From Clostridiales bacterium UBA1390 (lineage in GTDB: Bacteria; Bacillota; Clostridia; Lachnospirales; Bianqueaceae), in NCBI GenBank assembly GCA_002305315.1, contig DBQQ01000006.1, positions 184,794 to 248,793 on the forward strand: a stretch of DNA of 64,000 bases, read 5' to 3'. The translations under genes were made by a program, and so were the position numbers. Numbering within the stretch: position 1 is the first letter of the stretch; each line of letters opens with the position of its first letter. Below the pieces are notes generated by a model. The model searched no databases and was not told the DNA's origin. It saw only the letters and a program-made list of their open reading frames with translations. Positions 54,946 to 63,471 of this stretch are shown piece by piece.

Positions 54946-55420
54946 CGCTCTTCCCTAATGCCTCCAGCGTGGGCCCTGTAAGTCTGTAGACCGTCCAATC
55001 GCTCATAGGAACGGCTCCCATGGCTCGATAAAAGGCAATGCTCGGTTCATTCCAGTCCAGGCAGCTCCACTCCATACGTCCACAGCCGCGCTCCACGGCA
55101 ATCTGCGCCAGTTTCCGAAAAAACTGCGTTCCCAGTCCCTGTCCCCGAAATTCGGGACGCACGTAAATATCCTCCAGATATAGACCAGCTCTGCCCATAA
55201 ATGTAGAAAAGTTATGAAAATACAGCGCAAATCCGGCATCGACGCCATCTTGGGAACCGATCAGAACCTCTCCAATCTTCTTCTCAAACAGCCACTCACG
55301 CAGTAGCTCTTCCGTCGCAACCACCTGATCTGACATCTTCTCATATTCTGCAATCTCCCGTATAAACTGCAGCACCAACGGAAGCTCATTCTCCGTCGCT
55401 TTCCGAATCACAAACTCCAT
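54938..55420 (-). CDS. GNAT family N-acetyltransferase (diamine/spermidine-type)
   Basis: A 160-residue acetyltransferase close in layout to diamine acetyltransferases: 'FVIRKATENELPLVLQFIREIAEYEKM' start, 'GFALYFHNFSTFMGRAGLYLEDIYV', acetyl-CoA loop 'EFRGQGLGTQFFRKL', and 'LDWNEPSIAFYRAMGA'. GGAGGT precedes the ATG, which lies inside the alarmone synthetase gene (35-nt overlap); its end overlaps the response regulator by 8 nt. It is thus an in-line member of the alarmone-to-Bce run. Polyamine acetylation is inferred from family resemblance. Confidence 0.88.
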   Translation of the reverse strand: MEFVIRKATENELPLVLQFIREIAEYEKMSDQVVATEELLREWLFEKKIGEVLIGSQDGVDAGFALYFHNFSTFMGRAGLYLEDIYVRPEFRGQGLGTQFFRKLAQIAVERGCGRMEWSCLDWNEPSIAFYRAMGAVPMSDWTVYRLTGPTLEALGKSDV

Positions 55421-56126
55421 CTTCTACCTCCTGTTTCTTTTCCCACGTAGCTTCTCCATAGATTCGCTTACGGATATTCTGCATTCGTTCATCCGTTCTC
55501 GCAATGACATCCGCACATTGTCGTAATTCTTCCTCCACATCCTGTAATTCAGAGCCTTCTTCATGCTTATAATGCAGCTCATGATCCAGACTGGCCCAGA
55601 AATCCATAGCCAGTGTGCGAATCTGCACTTCTACGGTCATCTTCTGTTTGCGGTCCGCGAAAAAAACCGGAATCTGCAGAATCAAATGTAAACTCCGATA
55701 TCCATTGGGTTTTGGATGCCGAATATAATCTTTTGTTTCTAGCAGTGTCACATCATCCTGGCCCACCAGAAGCCTGGCCACTTCATAAATATCATCAATA
55801 AATGAACAAATCACACGCACGCCGGCAATATCATGAATCTCATTCAAAAGAGTATGTTCGCTGACTTCCAGCCCTCTCTTCATAATTTTCTGAAACAGAC
55901 TCCCGGGCGTCTTGATCCTTGTTTTTATAATCTCTATCGGATTTCTACGATAGCGCACAGAAAAATCATCATTCAGGACTTCTAGTTTTGTCCGCATCTC
56001 TCGTGCCGCGCAACTATACATCATCATAATCTCCTGAAACTGACTGATTCGATCAAATAGATGCTCAGTATCCTGCGTCATATTCGGCAGTGTCAAGAAA
56101 AAGCTCTGTAATTGATTTCGTTCCAT
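55386..56126 (-). CDS. Small alarmone synthetase (RelA/SpoT domain)
   Basis: A 246-residue single-domain (p)ppGpp synthetase of the YjbM/RelQ type. Seen: 'RNPIEIIKTRIKTPGSLFQKI', 'HDIAGVRVICSFIDDIY', the nucleotide-binding 'IRHPKPNGYRSLHLIL', and 'VEVQIRTLAMDFWASLDHELHYK'. No HD hydrolase, TGS or ACT domains. GGAGGG precedes the ATG. It is first of the overlapping chain SAS-GNAT-RR-HK-ABC, which suggests coupling of nucleotide alarmone and envelope-stress response. Confidence 0.92.
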   Translation of the reverse strand: MERNQLQSFFLTLPNMTQDTEHLFDRISQFQEIMMMYSCAAREMRTKLEVLNDDFSVRYRRNPIEIIKTRIKTPGSLFQKIMKRGLEVSEHTLLNEIHDIAGVRVICSFIDDIYEVARLLVGQDDVTLLETKDYIRHPKPNGYRSLHLILQIPVFFADRKQKMTVEVQIRTLAMDFWASLDHELHYKHEEGSELQDVEEELRQCADVIARTDERMQNIRKRIYGEATWEKKQEVEDGVCDSESDGE

Positions 56127-56252
56127 TTCGTCCCTCCACTCCTGCGTAGAAATATACCCTTTGACCAGATCCCATTCTACTCAAAAATAAACCGCTTGTC
56201 AAGGCAGATGGTCACACCTTAAGGAATCCTTAGAAATTTTCCGAATCTGGAC

Positions 56253-56281
56253 TTGATTCCTTTTTCCATTCCTTGTATAAT
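56253..56281 (+). promoter_or_regulatory. Promoter of the cupin/oxidoreductase operon
   Basis: TTGATT (56253-56258), 17-bp spacer, TATAAT (56276-56281). It fixes the cupin start at 56321 rather than the in-frame ATG at 56273. Confidence 0.8.
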
Positions 56282-56320
56282 AGAACTAACAATTTTTTTA
56301 TCCAGGAGGTATTCTCTATT

Positions 56321-56662
56321 ATGAAAAATGACGCATTTACCTTTTTTGATCAGATTCCATTCCAGGACCTGGGCGGCGGTGTACGCCGCAAGATTCTTGC
56401 CTACTGTGACGAGATCATGCAGGCCTATCTGGAGTTCGATACAGGTGCAGTCGGTGCCATGCACTCTCATCCGCATATTCAATTGACACATATCCTCGAG
56501 GGTGAGTTTGAATTCACCATAGGAGATGAGGTCAAACGCGTCCACGCAGGCGATACACTGCTCAAGCAGCCGAATGTTCCCCATGGATGTGTCTGTATCC
56601 AAAAGGGAAAACTCATTGATACCTTCACACCGATGCGTAAGGATTTTGTCGGAGAAGAATAA
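56321..56662 (+). CDS. Cupin-domain protein
   Basis: A 113-residue single cupin. Seen: motif 1 'GAMHSHPHIQLTHILEGEFEF' with HxH metal ligands, Gln where Glu is usual, and motif 2 'KQPNVPHGCVCI' with the last His ligand. AGGAGGT lies 10 nt before ATG 56321. It is first in a run with two Gfo/Idh/MocA genes, so it probably isomerises, senses or binds a sugar or uronate intermediate handled by those enzymes (compare pectin-degradation KdgF cupins, same size). That role is inference. Confidence 0.82.
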   Translation: MKNDAFTFFDQIPFQDLGGGVRRKILAYCDEIMQAYLEFDTGAVGAMHSHPHIQLTHILEGEFEFTIGDEVKRVHAGDTLLKQPNVPHGCVCIQKGKLIDTFTPMRKDFVGEE

Positions 56663-56686
56663 AACATACACTGGGGGTTACCAAAA

Positions 56687-57919
56687 ATGGAAAAAATAAC
56701 ATTAGCCATGGTAGGGGCCGGGGGCTTTGCCCGTACCTATTTGAACGCTCTATGGGGCAATATGAATCCGGAAGGATATGATCTTGTCGGTATCATCGAT
56801 CCCTACGCGTCCAATTCTACTCTCTATGCCGAGATCGTGGCTCGCGGCATTCCCATCTATAATACACTGGAAGAGTTTTATCAGGAGCATACGGCGCAGC
56901 TTGTCTGTATCGTCTCTCCCGTCTACGTACATATGGAGCAAATCCGTACCGCACTGGCCCATGGTTCCCATGTCCTCTGCGAAAAACCTCTTACCGTTTT
57001 TGCAGAAGATGTGGCAAAGCTGGAAGAAGAAGCCAGGAACGCAGGGCTTTTTCTGGGCGTCGGTTTTCAGTGGTCCTTTAGTCGCCGTGTCAGGGCACTG
57101 AAACAGGATATTCTGGACGGCCGTCTGGGAAAACCTGTCGCATTTAAGACATTCATCTCCTGGATGCGTTCCGACGCCTACTACAGTAAATGGCATGGAC
57201 ATATGTATGCGCCGGATGGCTCTCTGCTGCTGGATAGTATCATTTCCAATGCGACCGCACATTATTTGCATTTTGGCCTATTTCTATTGGGGGATCGTAT
57301 GGATACGGCTCGTATGCCCAGCAGGATCAAGGCATCCCTATATCGCGCCAAGGATATTTCTACATTTGACACCTGCAGTGTGAAGTGTGTCTTTGAGGAT
57401 GATGTGACGCATTCTCTCTACCTGACGCACAGCGCAGATCGGGATCGCTATCTGACGATCGAGATGACCTTTGAAAAGGCAGTGGCCACCATCCTGATGG
57501 ATTATGGAGAGACAGACGGACATCTGCGCGTCACCTTTGAAGACGGCAGTATGATCGATTACGATTCTGTCGGAGAACGGGATGTCACCGTGGAGAAGCT
57601 GAGCGATATGATGGAAGCTTGCCGGCATCCTGAAAATGGTATTCCCTGTCATGCAGCTACCACACTGCCTTTCTCCAATGTCTGCAACTCTCTCTTTGCC
57701 GAAGTCCCCATTCAGCCGTTTCCTGCGGAGATGGTCTATCATAGTGAGGGATATAATCCAGGACAATATGTTCACGGACTCTATACACAGTTGATGGACT
57801 GTTTCTTGCAGGATAAATCTCCCTACGAACTGGGATATTCCTGGGCCGTACCGGATACGGAATACGAACTGAAATTACCAGAAGAGAATGCCAAGCGTTT
57901 ACGGGAGGTGCTGCTATGA
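56687..57919 (+). CDS. Gfo/Idh/MocA family oxidoreductase (410 aa)
   Basis: A 410-residue NAD(P)-dependent dehydrogenase-like protein. Seen: 'LAMVGAGGFARTYLNAL' nucleotide motif, 'VSPVYVHMEQIRTAL', 'CEKPLTV' with the conserved Lys, and a large C-terminal domain with 'DSIISNATAHYLHF', where the catalytic His is expected. The C-terminal part is longer than in the 330-residue forms. GGGGG precedes the ATG 24 nt after the cupin stop. It overlaps the next oxidoreductase by 4 nt (ATGA). Confidence 0.86.
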   Translation: MEKITLAMVGAGGFARTYLNALWGNMNPEGYDLVGIIDPYASNSTLYAEIVARGIPIYNTLEEFYQEHTAQLVCIVSPVYVHMEQIRTALAHGSHVLCEKPLTVFAEDVAKLEEEARNAGLFLGVGFQWSFSRRVRALKQDILDGRLGKPVAFKTFISWMRSDAYYSKWHGHMYAPDGSLLLDSIISNATAHYLHFGLFLLGDRMDTARMPSRIKASLYRAKDISTFDTCSVKCVFEDDVTHSLYLTHSADRDRYLTIEMTFEKAVATILMDYGETDGHLRVTFEDGSMIDYDSVGERDVTVEKLSDMMEACRHPENGIPCHAATTLPFSNVCNSLFAEVPIQPFPAEMVYHSEGYNPGQYVHGLYTQLMDCFLQDKSPYELGYSWAVPDTEYELKLPEENAKRLREVLL

Positions 57920-58893
57920 AAGTCTGTTTTTCTGGTGGCAGCGGCCATTCCGGCAGTGTAATCGCGGCCCTTTCCCGTCTGCCCCAGGTGGAGTTGTCCG
58001 GATTTTGTAAAACCTATGATGCGGAGAAGATGAACGCGATCCGCCATTTGAATCTGCCGGAATATCCCTCCCTGGAGGTCATGCTCGATACGGTACATCC
58101 CGATATTCTGGTGTCTGATGGCATGTTTTGCCGGCACACGCCGGATGCCATCGCCGCTTTGGAACGAGGCATACCGGTCTTCTGCGAAAAGCCGGTGTCG
58201 ATTTCCGAGGAACAGTACAATGCACTGGCAAATGTGCTGCGTGCGCCGAATGCTCCGCTCTTTTGGGCTATGCAGACCTCCAGATACATGGATTGTTTCT
58301 ATACGGCGCGCTGCCTCGTGCAGGAAGGCGCCATCGGTCAAATCCGAATGATGAACAGTCAGAAGTCTTACCAACTAGGAACTCGTCCCGCATTCTTTTC
58401 TCATCGAGATCAGTATGGCGGAACGATTCCCTGGGTGTCGATTCACGCCATTGACTGGATGTTGTGGATCTGTGGCAAACGGTGCCGCCGCGTCTTCTCC
58501 TCGCAAAGCAGTCTGGAGAATCGAGGCAACGGAAGTCTGGAGATGACTGCCATCACGCTGATGGAACTGGAAGGGGATATCCTGGCACATGTGAATACGG
58601 ATTATTACCGTCCCCAAGGGGCTCCCAGCCACGGAGATGATCGTTTGCGCATCGTAGGTACAACAGGAATCCTGGAGGTCAGGGAAGATCAAGTCTACCT
58701 GATGAACGATCAGGAAGATGGTCGTTCTCCCCTTCCGCTGCGGCATTTTCCTCGCCTTCTCTTTGAAGACTTCATGCATGCACTGAACGGTGGTACGGAT
58801 TGCCTCATCACGCCAGAAGATAGTCTGTACAGCACCTATGTGGCACTGAAGGCCCAGGAGGCCGCCGATTTAGGGCATCCTATTCTCCTATAA
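57916..58893 (+). CDS. Gfo/Idh/MocA family oxidoreductase (325 aa)
   Basis: A 325-residue paralogue of the preceding gene. Seen: N-terminal 'VCFSGGSGHSGSVIAAL', a Gly-rich loop less canonical than GxGxxG, 'CEKPVSIS', and 'WVSIHAIDWMLW' with the likely catalytic His. AGGTG precedes the ATG, which overlaps the upstream stop (ATGA). Two different-length dehydrogenases plus a cupin suggest a two-step oxidation/reduction of one sugar derivative (known for some inositol and ketose pathways). The substrate is unknown. A strong terminator follows. Confidence 0.85.
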   Translation: MKVCFSGGSGHSGSVIAALSRLPQVELSGFCKTYDAEKMNAIRHLNLPEYPSLEVMLDTVHPDILVSDGMFCRHTPDAIAALERGIPVFCEKPVSISEEQYNALANVLRAPNAPLFWAMQTSRYMDCFYTARCLVQEGAIGQIRMMNSQKSYQLGTRPAFFSHRDQYGGTIPWVSIHAIDWMLWICGKRCRRVFSSQSSLENRGNGSLEMTAITLMELEGDILAHVNTDYYRPQGAPSHGDDRLRIVGTTGILEVREDQVYLMNDQEDGRSPLPLRHFPRLLFEDFMHALNGGTDCLITPEDSLYSTYVALKAQEAADLGHPILL

Positions 58894-58900
58894 ACTGGAC

Positions 58901-58955
58901 GAGCTGCCATCCGCCGGCACGATACGCGCCGGCAGCGGCAGCTCTTTTATTTTAT
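58901..58955. terminator. Terminator of the cupin/oxidoreductase operon
   Basis: GAGCTGCC (58901-58908) pairs with GGCAGCTC (58937-58944), with an inner GCCGGC/GCCGGC stem, followed by TTTTATTTTAT. Probably also used by the convergent CBS gene. Confidence 0.85.
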
Positions 58956-58975
58956 GCTGTATGGATCATGTCAGC

Positions 58976-59398
58976 TTACGAACAAGCTTCCACGCTGATT
59001 TTCATCTGCTTGTAACAATAATTTAAGATATCCCCTCTTTTTATGATTCCGATGAAGATGCCGCTGTCATCCACTACGGGAACGAAGCTCTGCATGCCTG
59101 CCACCGTCACCAGGCTATCCATAGTCGCGCTGATCGGAACCGGTTTATACTGCCAGTACCGAGGAATACTCTCGATATACAGCTTCTCCGTCTCCTGAAA
59201 TGTCAGCTGCGGATTCCGCTTCATCTCCCACAGAATATCGCCCTCCGTCAAAACACCATAGTAGCCGCCATCCTCATCTAAGATCGGTATAGCCTTGTAC
59301 CGATGATATTCCATCTTTTCCATCGCCTGACGCAGTGTCATTTTCTTCGATAGATACACTACCTCACTTTTTGGGGTCAGAAAAAACGCTATGTTCAT
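58976..59398 (-). CDS. CBS-domain protein
   Basis: A 140-residue protein consisting of two CBS motifs ('LRQAMEKMEYHRYKAIPILDEDGGYYGVLTEGDI' and 'VTVAGMQSFVPVVDDSGIFIGIIKRGDI'). Such stand-alone pairs bind adenine nucleotides and act as energy sensors. It begins 'MNIAFFLTPKSEVVYL', typical of the AcuB-like stand-alone clostridial group. AGGAGGTGAGTGA precedes the ATG. Monocistronic; partner unknown. Confidence 0.88.
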   Translation of the reverse strand: MNIAFFLTPKSEVVYLSKKMTLRQAMEKMEYHRYKAIPILDEDGGYYGVLTEGDILWEMKRNPQLTFQETEKLYIESIPRYWQYKPVPISATMDSLVTVAGMQSFVPVVDDSGIFIGIIKRGDILNYCYKQMKISVEACS

Positions 59399-59631
59399 TC
59401 ACTCACCTCCTGCTCGTTTTCTGTGCCCCTCGTTCGCGCGATTCAGAGAATCGCCGAACCCCGGCAGTATTATTGTACTGTAAATTTGTAACCAATTCAT
59501 GAACCCCCTATTAAGTTCCAGTGACTTTTATAAAACTTTTCTAAAGGTGCCTTTTTAGGAATGCTCCCTTTATACAGAATATCCAATTTCTCAATCTGGC
59601 GCTTTCTCTCGGGGTGTGGTATAATAGGCGT
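59399..59631. other. Divergent intergenic region between the CBS gene and tex
   Basis: The left part holds the CBS ribosome binding site on the minus strand. The rest is AT-rich with no coding frame of merit; two overlapping minus-strand frames lack ribosome binding sites. CTTTCTC at about 59602-59608 can pair with GAGAAAG at 59701-59707 outside the tex leader hairpin, but lies before the promoter. Confidence 0.4.
59617..59625 (+). promoter_or_regulatory. Extended -10 promoter of tex
   Basis: TGGTATAAT, an extended -10 (TGn + TATAAT at 59620-59625). The -35 region is poor. Transcription would start at about 59632, the first base of a long hairpin. Confidence 0.65.
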
Positions 59632-59693
59632 GGATTGAAAGTTTTCCATACCGCAGGGGCTGCGCCACGCCTCGTGCGGTATGCTTTCAATCC
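59632..59693 (+). promoter_or_regulatory. 5'-terminal two-part hairpin in the tex leader
   Basis: GGATTGAAAG (59632-59641) pairs perfectly with CTTTCAATCC (59684-59693), and inside it CATACCGCA (59647-59655) pairs with TGCGGTATG (59675-59683); a 5-nt bulge separates the stems on the 5' side only. The loop is GC-rich. The ribosome binding site (AGTGAGG, 59706-59712) is outside the stem. Confidence 0.65.
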
Positions 59694-59720
59694 GCTGATT
59701 GAGAAAGTGAGGATTCTTAT

Positions 59721-61898
59721 ATGAACACAGATTATGCCCAATCACTGGCAACTCAGTTTGATTTGGAAAAATGGCAAGTGACTGCCGTCATCGACCTCTT
59801 AGATGAGGGCAATACCATTCCCTTTATTGCACGCTACCGTAAGGAAACCCATGGTTCTTTGGACGATCAAAAAATACGTGAGCTCTCTGACCGACTAACT
59901 TATTTACGAAGCCTCGATGAAAAACGAGACAGTGTATACTCTCTCATCGAAGGAGCCGGCGCCATGACCGATGAGATCGCCTCCGCCTTATCGAAGGCAC
60001 AGACGCTCTCCGAAATCGACGATATCTATCGTCCTTTTCGTCCCAAACGGAAAACCCGTGCCTCAGTTGCAAAAGAAAAGGGCCTTGCGCCTCTGGCCGA
60101 AGAGATCCTGGCTCAGCATAGAAAAAGTCCAGATCCTCTGACGCTGGCCTCCGCATATATAAATGAAGAGAAGGGTGTTCCTACAGACGAAGAAGCATTG
60201 CAAGGCGCCATGGATATCATTGCCGAACAGGTTTCCGACGATGCGAATCTGCGTAAACGTCTGCGTGAAGAAATGATGGAAGATGGTCAACTGGTTTCTA
60301 AAGGCACCACAGAAGAGCCTTCCGTCTACAGCATGTATTATGATTTTCATCAAAGTGTAAAAAACATTGCATCGCATCGCGTTCTGGCCGTCAACCGTGG
60401 AGAACGAGAAGGATTCTTACGTGTTTCCATTGAGACGGACGAAGTCAAGGCACAGCGTATCATCACCAAGGCGTATGTGCGCAACAATACTTCTTTATGC
60501 TGTGAAACCGTAAAAAATGCCGCGTTGGACGGATATATCCGTTTAATTTTTCCGGCGCTGGAACGCGAGATTCGCAGTACCCTAACCGAACAGGCTTCGG
60601 AGAGTGCTATTCGCGTCTTTGGTATGAATCTGCGTCAGCTGTTGCTCCAACCTCCTGTAAAAGGAAAAGTCACGATCGGATTGGACCCCGGTTATCGTAC
60701 CGGATGCAAGACAGCCGTCGTCGATGCCACCGGCCGCGTACTGGAGACTACCGTGATTTACCCTACCCACAGCGAGGCTAAGATTCGAGAGTCTAAGCAT
60801 ACGCTGCGCCGCCTCATTGACAAATATCATGCAGAATTGATTGCCATAGGAAACGGAACCGCTTCCAAGGAAACCGAAATCTTCACGGCGGAGTTTCTTC
60901 AGGAAGAAGGTCTGAATGAAAAGGTACGCTATATGGTGGTCAGCGAGGCGGGCGCGTCGGTCTACTCTGCCTCCAAACTGGCGGCGGAAGAATATCCTGA
61001 TCTGGCCCTAACCCTTCGGAGCGCCGTATCCATTGCACATCGGCTTCAGGATCCCTTGGCAGAACTCGTGAAAATCGATCCAAAATCGGTGGGTGTCGGG
61101 CAGTATCAGCACGATATGCCCCAAAAGCGCCTGAGCGAAACGTTGGATGGTGTTGTCGAGGACTGTGTCAATACGGTCGGCGTAGATTTGAATACGGCTT
61201 CTCCTTCGCTTCTGAAAAATGTGGCTGGCATCACGCCAACTATTGCTAAAAATATCGTGGCCTATCGCGAAGAAAATGGAGCCTTCCATTCCCGCGCAGA
61301 GCTGAAAAAGGTTTCCAAGCTTGGACCGAAAGCATTTGAACAGTGTGCCGGTTTCCTCCGCGTTCCGGAAAGCGATAACATCCTTGACCATACTGCGGTA
61401 CACCCGGAATCCTATAAGGCGGCTTCCGCATTGCTCAAACAATGCGGCTATCAAAAGACAGCTTCCGCCATTGCCGGATATGTCGACTTGCCGGAGAAGA
61501 TTCAGGAACAAGGCGGAGAAGAAGTCGTGGCCCAGGAACTGGGTATCGGTCTGCCTACTCTCAGAGACATTGTGACGGAGCTAAGAAAACCGGGACGTGA
61601 TCCGCGGGAAGAGATTCCCGTTGCGGATCTCAGAAGCGATATCAAAGACATCAAGGATCTCAAGGTCGGAATGGAGCTGCAGGGTACGGTACGAAATGTA
61701 GTCGATTTTGGCGCCTTCGTCGATATTGGTGTGCATCAGGATGGACTGGTTCATATCACACAGATCCGAAAAGAATATGTCAAACACCCTGCCGATGTCC
61801 TAAAAGTCGGAGACATCGTGACTGTATGGGTGCTCAGTGTGGATCTGGATCGCAATCGAATCGGGCTCACCATGAAGAAGCCGCGCGAAACAACGTAA
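59721..61898 (+). CDS. tex: RNA-binding transcription accessory protein Tex
   Basis: A 725-residue Tex protein that binds nucleic acids and the transcription/translation machinery. Seen: N-terminal helical domain, YqgF RNase-H-like domain ('IGLDPGYRTGCKTAVVDATG'), helix-hairpin-helix repeats ('NVAGITPTIAKNIVAYREENG'), and a C-terminal S1 domain ('QGTVRNVVDFGAFVDIGVHQ'). Length is normal. AGTGAGG lies 8 nt before ATG 59721. Its 5' leader of about 90 nt begins with a strong hairpin. It is followed 17 nt later by pepV, probably co-transcribed. Confidence 0.95.
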   Translation: MNTDYAQSLATQFDLEKWQVTAVIDLLDEGNTIPFIARYRKETHGSLDDQKIRELSDRLTYLRSLDEKRDSVYSLIEGAGAMTDEIASALSKAQTLSEIDDIYRPFRPKRKTRASVAKEKGLAPLAEEILAQHRKSPDPLTLASAYINEEKGVPTDEEALQGAMDIIAEQVSDDANLRKRLREEMMEDGQLVSKGTTEEPSVYSMYYDFHQSVKNIASHRVLAVNRGEREGFLRVSIETDEVKAQRIITKAYVRNNTSLCCETVKNAALDGYIRLIFPALEREIRSTLTEQASESAIRVFGMNLRQLLLQPPVKGKVTIGLDPGYRTGCKTAVVDATGRVLETTVIYPTHSEAKIRESKHTLRRLIDKYHAELIAIGNGTASKETEIFTAEFLQEEGLNEKVRYMVVSEAGASVYSASKLAAEEYPDLALTLRSAVSIAHRLQDPLAELVKIDPKSVGVGQYQHDMPQKRLSETLDGVVEDCVNTVGVDLNTASPSLLKNVAGITPTIAKNIVAYREENGAFHSRAELKKVSKLGPKAFEQCAGFLRVPESDNILDHTAVHPESYKAASALLKQCGYQKTASAIAGYVDLPEKIQEQGGEEVVAQELGIGLPTLRDIVTELRKPGRDPREEIPVADLRSDIKDIKDLKVGMELQGTVRNVVDFGAFVDIGVHQDGLVHITQIRKEYVKHPADVLKVGDIVTVWVLSVDLDRNRIGLTMKKPRETT

Positions 61899-61915
61899 CA
61901 CAGGAGGTATAAAAC

Positions 61916-63283
61916 ATGATTTTTGGAAACAAGATTCTGGATTATTGGGATGATATCCTGCGAGATCTCGGCACACTGGTTGCCATCTCCTCCGTTTGCG
62001 GACCAGCAGATGGAAAATATCCCTATGGCAAAGAACCGGCTCGTGCTTTAGATACTGCATTGGCACTGGCTCGTTCGTATGGGCTCGAAACACAAAATGT
62101 GGATTACTATGCAGGACACGCCCAGTATGGCGAAGGAGACGAAAATGCCATCGTCATGGCACATCTGGATGTGGTTCCAGCTGGCGAAGGCTGGGATACG
62201 GATCCTTTCCAGATGGTTGAAAAAGACGGGCTGCTCTTTGGCCGCGGTGTCTCGGATAACAAAGGGCCGGCTATCATCGCCCTGCATTGCCTGCGCGCCT
62301 TGAAAGAAGCCGGTATAAAAGGAAACCGCAAACTGCGCGTCGTCTTCGGTTCCGGCGAAGAAATCGGCATGGACGACATGACTCATTATTTTGCTAAGGA
62401 GCAGCATCCTACCATGGGATTCACCCCAGACGGACGCTATGGCATCTGTCACTGCGAAAAAGGCTTGCTTCGTTTTCAGGTCTCCGGTGAAGCCTCCCCC
62501 ATCATATCTCATTTTGAGGCTGGTACTGTCGTCAACGCCGTTCCTTACAAGGCAAGCGCTCTTCTGCAGTGTACCTCTCAGGATACGGATCTCCTCCGTC
62601 AGAAAATATCTTCTATCCCGGCGTTCTCCCTGGAAGAACGTCCAGAAGGTCTATTCATCCTGTCTCAGGGAAAAGCAGCACATGCCTCTTCTCCCGAAAA
62701 TGGTGTGAATGCAGCTGCCAACCTGATCGAACTCCTGTACTCTGTTTTCGATACTCGACTGGGATCCTTCTTCACTTGGATCCATGATGCCATCGGTCTG
62801 ACATACGATGGATCCCTATATGGTGTCTCTTGTGCTGATGAAGTCAGCGGACCGCTAACCTTTAACCTAGGTCTGGTTCATGCCGATGCCGAAGGCGCCA
62901 ATTTTACAGTAGATATCCGATATCCTGCTACGCAGAAGGGATCCGACATCATCGCCATTCTTAGGGAACGTACTGAAAAAGCCGGACTCCTGTTTCATCT
63001 GCTTTATAACGATGAACCACTGTATCTCCCCAAAGAGAGTTCCTTGATTTGTCTGCTTTCTGGCGCCTATGAAGACATCACCGGTACGCCTTGCACCTTA
63101 TACTCTATGGGCGGAGGTACCTACGCGAGACAAATGTTTGGCAAAGGAGTCGCCTTTGGCGCTTCCTTCCCCGGCTTTTCCTCTCATGCACATGACTGCA
63201 ATGAGCGTGCATCGATCGAAAACCTGAAACTTCATGCTCAAATTTGTCTAGAAGCCATGTATCGAATGTTCATATCCGAATAA
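61916..63283 (+). CDS. PepV-like M20 dipeptidase
   Basis: A 455-residue zinc dipeptidase of the M20 family (PepV/Sapep branch), hydrolysing dipeptides in the cytoplasm. Seen: metal-site 'MAHLDVVPAGEGWDTDPF', bridging Asp in 'GRGVSDNKGP', catalytic Glu in 'GSGEEIGMDDM', and the C-terminal 'SMGGGTYARQ' and 'HDCNERASIENL'. Length is standard. AGGAGGT precedes the ATG. A palindromic terminator follows 11 nt after the stop. Confidence 0.92.
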   Translation: MIFGNKILDYWDDILRDLGTLVAISSVCGPADGKYPYGKEPARALDTALALARSYGLETQNVDYYAGHAQYGEGDENAIVMAHLDVVPAGEGWDTDPFQMVEKDGLLFGRGVSDNKGPAIIALHCLRALKEAGIKGNRKLRVVFGSGEEIGMDDMTHYFAKEQHPTMGFTPDGRYGICHCEKGLLRFQVSGEASPIISHFEAGTVVNAVPYKASALLQCTSQDTDLLRQKISSIPAFSLEERPEGLFILSQGKAAHASSPENGVNAAANLIELLYSVFDTRLGSFFTWIHDAIGLTYDGSLYGVSCADEVSGPLTFNLGLVHADAEGANFTVDIRYPATQKGSDIIAILRERTEKAGLLFHLLYNDEPLYLPKESSLICLLSGAYEDITGTPCTLYSMGGGTYARQMFGKGVAFGASFPGFSSHAHDCNERASIENLKLHAQICLEAMYRMFISE

Positions 63284-63294
63284 AATGTCACAGG

Positions 63295-63326
63295 GAGACT
63301 GCCAATTGGCAGCCTCTTCTTTTTGT
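63295..63326 (+). terminator. Terminator of pepV
   Basis: GAG-A-CTGCCAATTGGCAG-C-CTC, a 14-bp perfect palindrome extended by a GAG/CTC pair, followed by TTCTTTTTG. Confidence 0.85.
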
Positions 63327-63353
63327 CGCAATTTCCACATCACACTCTGTAGC

Positions 63354-63471
63354 GTATACAATTCCAGAGGCTATATACGCTCCTAGATATGAAACCGGGC
63401 CTGCATACTCAATCTGGCATAAAACTAGTCTATCTGGAGTCTGCCTGGGCCCGGGATTTTTTGAGCTTTCT
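63354..63471. repeat. Degenerate outer copies of the GTATAC tandem array
   Basis: Diverged repeats with GTATAC at 63354, ATATAC at 63373 and GCATAC at 63403. The last has the flanks of an inverted unit (CTGCATACTCA, the complement of TGAGTATACAG). No coding frame. Confidence 0.55.

Noticed and set aside
59497-59751. Minus-strand frames of 84 and 66 codons over the tex leader
   Set aside because: Both read through the tex promoter and hairpin antisense and lack a start site.
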